Source: JAYUHK01 sp043767025 (GTDB taxonomy: Bacteria; Bacteroidota; Bacteroidia; Chitinophagales; Saprospiraceae). Taken from it: 11,975 nt of DNA. Of the stretch, positions 6,008 to 11,975 are shown piece by piece. The position numbers were made by a program, and so were the translations under genes. The stretch covers positions 1 to 11,975 of the forward strand of contig JAYUHK010000180.1 of assembly GCA_043767025.1 (NCBI GenBank). The letters run 5' to 3'. Below the pieces are notes generated by a model. That model saw only the letters and a list, made by a program, of their open reading frames with translations, was not told where the DNA came from and did not search any database. The first letter of the stretch is position 1. Every line of letters starts with the position of its first letter.

Positions 6008-7831
6008 ATGAAAAAAAGTACAAAAAAGCCTGAACAAGCGGCGAATAAACAAGAATTGCGCGCAAATCTTGATACTCCCAACGTACTGTTTTGGGCGTTG
6101 GGTGCTGTCGCAATTACCTTGCTGACCTACATCGGTGTCTTCCAAAATACACTCACCAACTGGGACGACGAGTTTTATGTCACCACCAATACGCTGCTGC
6201 GCGACCTCTCTTGGGACGGATTGAAGGCGATTTTTAGCACGCCCGTCGTGTCCAATTATCACCCAATCACTGTGCTTTCGCTGGCTCTTAACTACCAAAT
6301 GACGGGCTTGAACGCGTCATCATACTTGGCTACCAATGTGTTGCTGCATCTTTGCAACGTCTTTTTTGTATTCTTTTTGGTGTACGAATGGAGTGGAAAA
6401 AAAGTCTGGAACGCCGTTATTATTGCCACGCTTTTCGGGATTCACCCGATGCACGTCGAGTCGGTCGCTTGGGTTTCGGAGCGAAAAGATGTTTTGTACG
6501 CCTTCTTTTTCCTGCCAGCTATATTGCTCTATATCAAGTACTTGCGTCAGCCGTCCAGCAAATTATACGTTTCGATATTGCTACTTTTTGTGTTGTCGCT
6601 GCTCTCCAAACCTGCGGCGGTCGTGCTGCCTGTACTGTTTTTTGCGATAGATTATTTTTACGAAAAAAAAATAAGCATCAAAAATTTGACGGAGAAAATA
6701 CCCTTTTTCGCTTTGTCGTTCATCATCGGTATCGTTACCATCAAAATACAAGCGGTCAAGGCAATCGCGTCGGTAGAAATGTATTCTATTGCCGACCGAA
6801 TTTTATTTGCTTGCTACACTTTTATTTACTACATCGTCAAATTATTTTTGCCATTCAACATGGCGGCTTTTCACCCGTTTCCTGACGTAACTCGTTCATT
6901 ACCAATTTATTATTACATTGCGCCGTTTATGGTGGTTTTATTTTTCGTTATTTTATTTTTACAGTGGAAGAAAGGAAACAGAATTTTAACTTTCGGAAGG
7001 CTCTTTTATATTATTAATATTTTGTTGGTCGTCCAATTACTTTCCATCGGTAGTGCGATAGTGGCGGAGCGATATACTTACATTCCCTACATCGGATTGC
7101 TGTTCGGATTGTCGTACCTTGCGGAATATTTGGAAGAAAAAATTCCGGTCGTAAAAAAAATAATGTTGCCTGCTATTGTACTTATCGGCTTGATTTTCAG
7201 CGTTTTATCGTACCAACAGATAGCTACTTGGCGAGATAGCGAAACGCTGTGGACGAATGTGCTTCTGCAATATCCAGACTGCTCAAAGGCGTATGTCAAT
7301 CGCGGCGTGTATTACCAAATGGTGAAAAAAAATAATGAAAAAGCCATCGCAGACTACGACAAAGGAGTAGAAACGGGTGCAGGGTTCGCAAGTGCTTACG
7401 AAAATCGCTCTATTTATTTGCTGACTGCCGCCAAACAACCCGAAAAAGCACTTGCAGATGTAGAAAAATGGTTGCAACTTGCGCCACAAGTGCCCAAAGC
7501 GCACCTCGTCTATGCGGACGCATTGGTGGCAAACAAAGAGTACGAAAAAGCCATCGCAGCCTACGGAAAAGCACTCGAACTGAAGCCAGACTATATCGAA
7601 GTGCTGAACAATCGTGGGACGGCGTACTTCAATTATCTCAAAAATCCGACTGCCGCTTTGCAAGATTTCAACCAATGTGTGACACTGAATCCGAAGTCTG
7701 GTTTGTACTATATGAACCGAGCCAACTGCTATTTTTCGTTGGGCGACAAAGCCAAAGCCTTCGAAAACGCTACGCAAGCCCGACAACTCAACTATCCCGT
7801 AAAGCAAGAATTTTTAGATGCTGTCAAATAA
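6008..7831 (+). CDS. TMTC-like polytopic membrane protein with C-terminal TPRs, probable GT-C glycosyltransferase
   Basis: The protein is 607 residues from the ATG at 6008. A GTG directly before it (6005) would add one residue and is less likely. After a basic cytosolic N-terminus, about ten membrane spans cover residues 25-405. The first external loop holds NWDDE (51-55), the acidic motif typical of GT-C glycosyltransferases. Another loop holds HPMH (146-149), ESVAWVSERKD (151-161) and, later, AERYTYIP (353-360). These match the bacterial relatives of eukaryotic TMTC proteins, which are O-mannosyltransferases using dolichol-phosphate mannose. Residues ~427-600 contain about five TPR units, for example EYEKAIAAYGKALELKPDY. 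A lipid-linked sugar donor and protein acceptor are expected from the family, but both are inferred. It follows the deacetylase-like gene by 78 bp but has its own promoter box. Confidence 0.8.
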   Translation: MKKSTKKPEQAANKQELRANLDTPNVLFWALGAVAITLLTYIGVFQNTLTNWDDEFYVTTNTLLRDLSWDGLKAIFSTPVVSNYHPITVLSLALNYQMTGLNASSYLATNVLLHLCNVFFVFFLVYEWSGKKVWNAVIIATLFGIHPMHVESVAWVSERKDVLYAFFFLPAILLYIKYLRQPSSKLYVSILLLFVLSLLSKPAAVVLPVLFFAIDYFYEKKISIKNLTEKIPFFALSFIIGIVTIKIQAVKAIASVEMYSIADRILFACYTFIYYIVKLFLPFNMAAFHPFPDVTRSLPIYYYIAPFMVVLFFVILFLQWKKGNRILTFGRLFYIINILLVVQLLSIGSAIVAERYTYIPYIGLLFGLSYLAEYLEEKIPVVKKIMLPAIVLIGLIFSVLSYQQIATWRDSETLWTNVLLQYPDCSKAYVNRGVYYQMVKKNNEKAIADYDKGVETGAGFASAYENRSIYLLTAAKQPEKALADVEKWLQLAPQVPKAHLVYADALVANKEYEKAIAAYGKALELKPDYIEVLNNRGTAYFNYLKNPTAALQDFNQCVTLNPKSGLYYMNRANCYFSLGDKAKAFENATQARQLNYPVKQEFLDAVK

Positions 7832-7856
7832 AAAATTATAAAAAAATCAATTTTTT

Positions 7857-7953
7857 AAGTCCTTACGCTCATCTAAATAATTTTCACAATACGACCTAAA
7901 TTATTGGTTTTCAGTAATTTACGACCACTAAAAACTAAAAACTAAAAATTACT
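7857..7953 (+). repeat. Dispersed repeat family A, diverged copy 4
   Basis: AAGTCCTTACGCTCATCTAAAT at the left, CAATACGACCTAAATTATTGG in the middle and a triplicated CTAAAAA near the right end align along the whole family A unit with many substitutions. It fills most of the gap between the TMTC-like gene and mtaB and ends at the mtaB start codon, so it would form the mtaB leader if transcription begins upstream. Confidence 0.6.
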
Positions 7954-7954
7954 T

Positions 7955-9280
7955 ATGACTCCCCTCACCGTTGCCTTTTATACGTTGGGTTGCAAACTCA
8001 ACTACTCCGAAACCTCCGCTATTGGGCGGTTGTTTGAGGCGCGCGGGTACGCCGAAGTCGCCTTCGAGGACGGCGCAGATATTTATGTCATAAATACCTG
8101 TTCTGTGACAGACTTTGCAGACAGAAAGTGCAGAAAAATTGTCCGCCAAGCGTTGCGTCATTCGCCTTCGGCTTTCGTGGTCGTGGTCGGCTGCTATGCG
8201 CAACTCAAGCCGCAGGAAATTTCCGAAATTCCGGGAGTAGATTTGGTGCTGGGAGCTGCCGAAAAATTTAGAATTATTGATTTCATCGACGACCTCAGCA
8301 AGTCGCACGGCAAAGGCATGATTCGGGCGGGAGAAGTGCGCGAAGCCAATACTTTTACGCACGCTTTTTCATTCGGCGACCGCACGCGCTCCTTCTTAAA
8401 AGTGCAGGACGGCTGCGACTACAAATGTACATTTTGTACTATCCCACAAGCTCGTGGCGCAAGCCGCAGCGATACGGTAGAAAGTGTGTTGGAAAACGCC
8501 CGAAAAATCGGCGATATGGGCGTGAAGGAAATCGTTTTGGCAGGCGTAAATATCGGCGACTTCGGCAACGGAACAGAAGTCATCGAGGGCGAAAAACCCA
8601 AAAAACAAGCCTTGTTTATTGATCTTATCCAAGCGTTGGATAAAGTGCAGAGCGTGGACAGAATCCGTATTTCGAGCATCGAACCCAATCTTTTGACGGA
8701 CGAAATCATTGAGTTCGTGGCGCAGTCCGAGCGGTTCATGCCACATTTTCATATTCCGCTCCAATCGGGCAACAACAAGCAGCTTCGCGCAATGCGTCGC
8801 CGCTATCTGCGCGAACTTTATCAACAGCGAGTCCAAAAAATCAAGTCCGAAATGCCGCACGCCTGCATCGGAGCGGACGTAATCGTTGGTTTTCCGGGCG
8901 AAACTGAAGAAGATTTTTTGGAAACTTATCGTTTTATAAATGAGTTGGACGTTTCGTATTTGCACGTTTTTACCTATTCGGAGCGCGCCAACACGCCCGC
9001 CGCCGACATGGACGAAGTCGTAAGCATGGAAGAACGCCGCCGCCGCAACGAAATGTTGCGGATACTTTCGGAGAAAAAACGCCGTTTTTTTTACGAGCAG
9101 TTTGTGGGTTCGGTGCGCACGGTGCTTTTTGAGCAAGATGCGGACAAAAGCAAAATGAGCGGATTCACAGATAATTATGTGAAAATATCTGCGGCGTATC
9201 AGTCGAGTTGCATCAACCAGTTGGGGGAAGTTTTTTTGGAAAAAATAAATAGCGGCGGCGATATGGTTTCTCGGGAATGA
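7955..9280 (+). CDS. mtaB: tRNA (N6-threonylcarbamoyladenosine(37)-C2)-methylthiotransferase MtaB
   Basis: This 441-residue radical-SAM methylthiotransferase converts t6A to ms2t6A at position 37 of tRNAs reading ANN codons, stabilising codon pairing. The N-terminal UPF0004 domain supplies three cluster cysteines: C13 (TLGCKLNYSE), C49 (INTCSVT) and C80 (VVGCYAQ). The radical-SAM cluster motif is C154-x3-C158-x2-C161 (CDYKCTFCTIP). LGCKLNYSET and the CTIP/ARG context fit the MtaB subgroup rather than MiaB or RimO. SSIEP (244-248 region), FHIPLQSGNN and DVIVGFPGETEEDF are typical of the core. The last ~60 residues resemble a TRAM RNA-binding domain, though short and divergent. The start ATG at 7955 places the first Cys where expected. 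Its last codon and stop lie inside the edge of a repeat B copy. Confidence 0.92.
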   Translation: MTPLTVAFYTLGCKLNYSETSAIGRLFEARGYAEVAFEDGADIYVINTCSVTDFADRKCRKIVRQALRHSPSAFVVVVGCYAQLKPQEISEIPGVDLVLGAAEKFRIIDFIDDLSKSHGKGMIRAGEVREANTFTHAFSFGDRTRSFLKVQDGCDYKCTFCTIPQARGASRSDTVESVLENARKIGDMGVKEIVLAGVNIGDFGNGTEVIEGEKPKKQALFIDLIQALDKVQSVDRIRISSIEPNLLTDEIIEFVAQSERFMPHFHIPLQSGNNKQLRAMRRRYLRELYQQRVQKIKSEMPHACIGADVIVGFPGETEEDFLETYRFINELDVSYLHVFTYSERANTPAADMDEVVSMEERRRRNEMLRILSEKKRRFFYEQFVGSVRTVLFEQDADKSKMSGFTDNYVKISAAYQSSCINQLGEVFLEKINSGGDMVSRE

Positions 9281-9432
9281 AGAAAAAATAAGATATTCAA
9301 ATTTTTCAAATAAATTGAAACAATAACAAGGCATTTTTGAGGCGCAACGCAGGGCGTTGTAACGAAAAAATAACGCTGTGATTGGTTCTAATTTAGCAGA
9401 AAAAAATGGATAGTTTATTTTAGATACGTTCC
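9274..9432 (+). repeat. Dispersed repeat family B, copy 2 (full length, ~159 bp)
   Basis: This copy aligns along its length with the one at 11480-11631. It begins GGAATGA, which includes the mtaB stop codon, and ends TTTTAGATACGTTCC. The outermost GGAATG and CGTTCC form an imperfect 6 bp terminal inverted repeat. Internally it holds the hairpin CAACGC-AGG-GCGTTG followed by TAACGAAAAAATAACGC, which offers an alternative pairing. It fills most of the mtaB-clpS gap and contains no gene. Confidence 0.82.
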
Positions 9433-9475
9433 TGTCAAAGTAGAATTTATGAAAGCCTAAAAATAAACGATAAAA

Positions 9476-9778
9476 ATGACAAAAAAAAGTTGGGAGGAAG
9501 ACGAAATTGCCGTAGCGGACGATGTCGCGGAAGAAGACATTGGGACGGGCGATGTCGCGCGGCTCATCGTTTATAACGACGACCACAACACTTTCCAGTG
9601 GGTCATTCGCTGTCTGATGGAGATTTTGCAGCACTCGAGCGAGCAAGCCGAGCAGCTTTCTCTCCTCATTCATTACAAAGGAAAGGCGACCGTAAAAACA
9701 GCTTCGCGCGCCGTCCTCCAGCCGCGAAAAGAGGCTCTGACCGATAGAGGGCTGTCGGCGGTCATCGAAGAAAGATGA
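9476..9778 (+). CDS. clpS: ATP-dependent Clp protease adaptor ClpS
   Basis: This 100-residue adaptor delivers proteins with destabilising N-terminal residues to the ClpAP-type protease (N-end rule). The flexible acidic N-terminus (1-27) precedes the core LIVYNDDHNTFQWVI (30-44). N34, D35 and the distal H66 (LLIHYKGK) are the residues that hold the substrate alpha-amino group in ClpS, and here fall at the same numbers as in Escherichia coli. The gate position that is Met40 there is Phe40 here. KGKATVK (68-74) and the ending ALTDRGLSAVIEE are typical of the family. The gene is alone; no clpA or clpC is in the window. The ATG at 9476 gives the normal length. Confidence 0.93.
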   Translation: MTKKSWEEDEIAVADDVAEEDIGTGDVARLIVYNDDHNTFQWVIRCLMEILQHSSEQAEQLSLLIHYKGKATVKTASRAVLQPRKEALTDRGLSAVIEER

Positions 9779-9803
9779 TATTTTTCGTATAAAAATTAGC
9801 CAC

Positions 9804-9842
9804 AAAAAAAAACGCCTGTCCCACCGCGAGGCAGGACAGACG
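9804..9842 (-). terminator. Rho-independent terminator of the HtrA gene
   Basis: On the minus strand, arm CGTCTGTCCTGCC, loop TCGC and arm GGTGGGACAGGCG form a 13 bp stem with three G-U wobbles, directly followed by nine T. On the plus strand the same wobbles become C-A mismatches and the A-run precedes the stem, so it works in one direction only. It lies about 145 bp after the HtrA stop codon. Confidence 0.85.
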
Positions 9843-9923
9843 CATCAAAACAAAACGAAAAACCAACTTTAAACAAGTCTTAACATAACTTTTATATGAC
9901 AAAGATTTTAGTCTTTTGCTCAT

Positions 9924-9956
9924 AAGTTACCGACACCTTTGAGGTGTCGGTAACTT
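9924..9956. repeat. 33 bp palindrome, copy 1
   Basis: Perfect 15 bp arms AAGTTACCGACACCT and AGGTGTCGGTAACTT flank a 3 nt TTG loop. The same palindrome recurs at 11839-11871 with CAA in the loop, meaning it is in the opposite orientation; together they bracket the HtrA gene. It lies between the HtrA stop and its T-run terminator. It could be a REP-like element or a bidirectional transcript-end structure for clpS and the HtrA gene. Confidence 0.9.
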
Positions 9957-9987
9957 CGGCTTGTTCTTATCAAAAATTTATATTTTT

Positions 9988-11202
9988 TTATTGTCGCTGA
10001 ATACTGCGTTCTTTTCTGTTAGAAACGCTGCTCGCATCTTTGAGCTGCACGCCGATTTTTTTGATCGTACCGTCGCGGTTGATGGTCAGATTCACTACTT
10101 CGCCTACTTTGGCAGACCCTACTTTTTCTTTCAGCTCCGCGCCATTTTTTATCTCTTGACCATTGACTTGCGTGATGACATCTCCCGGAAGAACGCCCGC
10201 ATACTGCGCCGCGCCGCCACTTTGGACTTCTTGGACATACACGCCTTGCGTGGTACTCAATTTTTCGTCCCGAGCTATTTCGGCATCTACGTCGGCATAA
10301 TTAACGCCCAAATAACCGCGTTGCGATTTTCCAGTTTTTATCAAATCATCTACCACACGAGTCAGCAAATTGACAGGAATAGCAAACGAATAACCTTCGT
10401 AAGAACCCGTTTCGGACGCAATGGCGGTATTGATACCTATTAGATTGCCTTGCACATCTACCAAAGCACCGCCGCTGTTGCCGGGATTGACTGCGGCATC
10501 GGTCTGGATAAACGACTCGATAGAGCCTTGTGTTTTTTGATTGATGTGAATATCTCGACCTTTGGCACTAATGATTCCCGCCGTGACGGTAGAAGTCAGA
10601 TTGCGCGGATTGCCGACCGCTAATACCCACTGCCCTACTTTTGCCTTGTCGGAGTCGCCGTACCGAATGGCGGCGAGATTTTTAGCGTCTATTTTTAGTA
10701 CCGCGATGTCGGTTGTTTTGTCAGTACCTACGACTTTTGCAGAAAATTCGCGGTTGTCGTAGAGCGTTACTTTTACATCGTCCCCGAAATCAACGACGTG
10801 GTTGTTGGTCACGATGTAGCCGTCTTCCGAAACGATTACGCCCGAGCCAAATCCTTGTTGAGGTCCGCGTTGTTGCATTCCGCCCAAAAAATCTTCCCCA
10901 AACAGGCTTCCGAATGGATTTTGTCCGCCGCCGCCGAAAGGGTTTTGGCGTTGGCGTTGTTGCATCTGCTTGTCGCTTTCGGAGGTGCGGATATGCACCA
11001 CCGTTGGCATACTGCGCTCGGCAGCTTCCGTAAAGTCAAACGACGCGCTGCCGTAATTCGTGTTGCTGACCTGCTTCACGAAAGCAGTTTCGGTAGGTGC
11101 TGCACTTACTTTGTTGTGGCGTGTCAAAAGATAAACGCCACCTACTGCGATGCCGCCGCCGAGCAAACTGGCGAGGAGCAATGGAAAAAGGTTTTTCAAC
11201 AT
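9988..11202 (-). CDS. HtrA/DegP-type periplasmic serine protease with one PDZ domain
   Basis: This 404-residue trypsin-like HtrA protease should degrade or refold misfolded envelope proteins. The N-terminal segment (LFPLLLASLLGGGIAVGGVYLL, about 5-26) is a signal anchor or uncleaved signal peptide. A Gln/Gly/Phe-rich flexible loop (~78-117, QRQRQNPFGGGGQNPFG) matches the long LA-type loop of DegP. The catalytic triad is H135 (TNNHVV), D165 (DKTTDIAVLK) and S243 (NPGNSGGAL). One PDZ domain spans ~297-387 (RGYLGVNYADV, GVLPGDVITQVNG). DegP-type proteins usually have two PDZ domains; here the protein ends soon after the first, as in DegS-like and short HtrA forms. The ATG at 11202 gives the membrane segment at the right distance. 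A dedicated terminator lies downstream; no clear promoter box was found. Confidence 0.93.
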   Translation of the reverse strand: MLKNLFPLLLASLLGGGIAVGGVYLLTRHNKVSAAPTETAFVKQVSNTNYGSASFDFTEAAERSMPTVVHIRTSESDKQMQQRQRQNPFGGGGQNPFGSLFGEDFLGGMQQRGPQQGFGSGVIVSEDGYIVTNNHVVDFGDDVKVTLYDNREFSAKVVGTDKTTDIAVLKIDAKNLAAIRYGDSDKAKVGQWVLAVGNPRNLTSTVTAGIISAKGRDIHINQKTQGSIESFIQTDAAVNPGNSGGALVDVQGNLIGINTAIASETGSYEGYSFAIPVNLLTRVVDDLIKTGKSQRGYLGVNYADVDAEIARDEKLSTTQGVYVQEVQSGGAAQYAGVLPGDVITQVNGQEIKNGAELKEKVGSAKVGEVVNLTINRDGTIKKIGVQLKDASSVSNRKERSIQRQ

Positions 11203-11479
11203 AATTTTTATTTTCGTTTAGGTTTTAAAAAAAAATTTGTAGAGAGTATAGAGACGTTCTGGGCTGCCAGAAATTAATTATTGCACCACTCGACGCATCC
11301 CTATACTATCTACCGAAACTGGCTTTTGGTAATTTTGATAGTAAAACGTTTAGAAAATCCATTTGTTATTTTCAAATAAATACTTTAACAACTTTTTAAC
11401 AAAAAAACGATATTTCGCCACTTTAAAACGACGAAATAGCTTTTTTTTTCGATAAAAAATTTTTGAACTCAAAAAATAA

Positions 11480-11631
11480 GGAATGAGGAAAAAATAAGGC
11501 ACTCCAATTTTTCCAATAAATTCAATCCACAACAAGGCATTTTTGAGGTGCAGCGCAGTGCGTTGAAACGAAAAAATAACGCAGTGATTGGTTTAATTTG
11601 GCAGAAAAATGAGTAGTTTATTTTAGATAAG
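11480..11631 (+). repeat. Dispersed repeat family B, copy 3 (full length)
   Basis: This aligns with 9274-9432 from GGAATGA to TTTTAGATA. Its hairpin reads CAGCGC-AGT-GCGTTG, so the one changed stem base becomes a G-U pair and the fold is kept. Its right end runs straight into a repeat A copy at AAGTAG. Confidence 0.82.
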
Positions 11632-11733
11632 TAGTTATAAGTTTTTAGTTTTTAATTTTGAGTCATCATAAACTATTGAAAATCAGCGAATTATGTCGAA
11701 TATTAAATGTCAACTATTTAAGTGTAAGAACTT
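11629..11733 (-). repeat. Dispersed repeat family A, copy 3 (inverted)
   Basis: The reverse complement reads AAGTTCTTACACTTAAATAG at the left and ends TTATAACTACTT. It matches copies 1 and 2 along the full unit with a handful of substitutions and carries two TAAAAAC heptamers like copy 1. It overlaps the end of repeat B copy 3 by about 3 bp and is not next to any visible gene start. Confidence 0.85.
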
Positions 11734-11770
11734 ATTTCGCATAACCTTGTGTCGGAAGTTTACATAATAA

Positions 11771-11810
11771 ACGCACCTAAAATAAACTACCCATTTTTTC
11801 TTCATTCCTT
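11771..11810 (-). repeat. Short, internally deleted repeat B copy
   Basis: Read on the minus strand it joins the left end of family B (AAGGAATGAAGAAAAAAT) to its right end (GGGTAGTTTATTTTAGG), lacking the ~110 bp in between, including the hairpin. The join lies in a GAAAAAAT stretch present near both ends, consistent with a deletion between short direct repeats. Confidence 0.6.
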
Positions 11811-11838
11811 AAAAAACGTCTTCCTGTGTCGTAGGCGC

Positions 11839-11871
11839 AAGTTACCGACACCTCAAAGGTGTCGGTAACTT
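11839..11871. repeat. 33 bp palindrome, copy 2 (opposite orientation)
   Basis: The 15 bp arms AAGTTACCGACACCT and AGGTGTCGGTAACTT are identical to those at 9924-9956, and the loop is CAA instead of TTG, so the whole unit is the exact reverse complement of copy 1. No T-run follows on either strand. Confidence 0.9.
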
Positions 11872-11955
11872 CGAGTAAGCAAAATTTTCCTAATATGTGC
11901 AAAATAAATATATGTTTTTATCGAAATTTACTTCAAACCGTATTTTTTGCGCCCG

Positions 11956-11963
11956 TAACTTTG
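11956..11963 (+). promoter_or_regulatory. Bacteroidota -7 box (TAACTTTG) for a gene beyond the window
   Basis: TAACTTTG fits TAnnTTTG exactly and is followed by CAGCGTC, a context common at Bacteroidota promoters. It is 12 bp from the window end and points outward, so a plus-strand gene probably begins just past the edge. The -33 element is not clear. Confidence 0.5.
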
Positions 11964-11975
11964 CAGCGTCAAGAA

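Larger units (their letters stand above)
11203..11975. other. Gene-free right edge rich in repeats
   Basis: No convincing gene is seen in 773 bp. It contains the HtrA upstream region (11203-~11470, very A/T-rich with no family-specific signal), a full repeat B copy, a repeat A copy that abuts it, a short internally deleted B copy, a 33 bp palindrome, and a promoter box at the end. A 61-residue A/T-rich open frame near 11350-11535 on the minus strand overlaps repeat B and is not credible. Confidence 0.6.

Noticed and set aside
9274..9432. Repeat B as an insertion sequence
   Set aside because: At ~159 bp it has no transposase and only a weak 6 bp terminal inverted repeat; called a dispersed repeat, MITE-like at most.
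8396..9805. Long minus-strand open frame (469 codons) opposite mtaB and clpS
   Set aside because: It lies antisense to two well-recognised genes, and its translation shows no domain, only the composition expected from a shadow frame.
11245..11307. AGTATAG and CTATACT inverted pair upstream of the HtrA gene
   Set aside because: Seven bp arms 49 bp apart in A/T-rich DNA are expected by chance; no operator-like symmetry beyond that.
11350..11535. 61-codon minus-strand open frame upstream of the HtrA gene
   Set aside because: It is Phe/Lys-rich from A/T-rich DNA, overlaps repeat B copy 3 and resembles no protein I know.

Overview
The window looks like chromosomal DNA of a Bacteroidota bacterium, most likely of the Cytophagia/Saprospiria type. 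Supporting signs are AT-rich intergenic DNA, starts without clear Shine-Dalgarno sequences, promoter boxes of the Bacteroidota TAnnTTTG kind, and gene families typical of the phylum. No tRNA, rRNA, CRISPR array, transposase or phage gene was found.

Layout, left to right. Positions 1-451 hold no gene but carry a hairpin and two direct copies of a dispersed ~100 bp repeat (family A). Next is a D-3-phosphoglycerate dehydrogenase-type gene (452-1405, +). Its stop codon is followed at once by a copy of a second repeat (family B), which fills the convergent gap to a minus-strand five-helix membrane protein (1542-2066). A minus-strand run of four closely spaced genes follows (4400 down to 2163): a coiled-coil protein, a helical plus longin/roadblock-like protein, a Ras/Rab-like small GTPase, and a small PAS-like protein. 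The membrane-protein gene may be the tail of this run.

Divergently on the plus strand come a polysaccharide-deacetylase-like protein (4610-5929), a TMTC-like membrane protein with C-terminal TPRs (6008-7831, own promoter), the tRNA methylthiotransferase MtaB (7955-9280) and the N-end-rule adaptor ClpS (9476-9778). A minus-strand HtrA/DegP-type envelope protease (9988-11202) follows, with a strong directional terminator. Positions 11203-11975 hold no convincing gene. They carry copies of repeats A and B, an apparently internally deleted B copy and a palindrome. A Bacteroidota-type promoter at the right edge probably serves a gene outside the window.

The most interesting candidate system is the four-gene GTPase cassette: a Ras-like switch whose catalytic Gln position is Glu, encoded beside a longin/roadblock-like protein (the usual fold of prokaryotic GTPase regulators), a coiled-coil partner and a PAS-like sensor. 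The second theme is intergenic structure. Family B sits against stop codons and keeps a foldable hairpin, family A varies by a 7 bp repeat, and one 33 bp palindrome flanks the protease gene in opposite orientations. The other genes look like ordinary metabolism, RNA modification, proteolysis and envelope functions.
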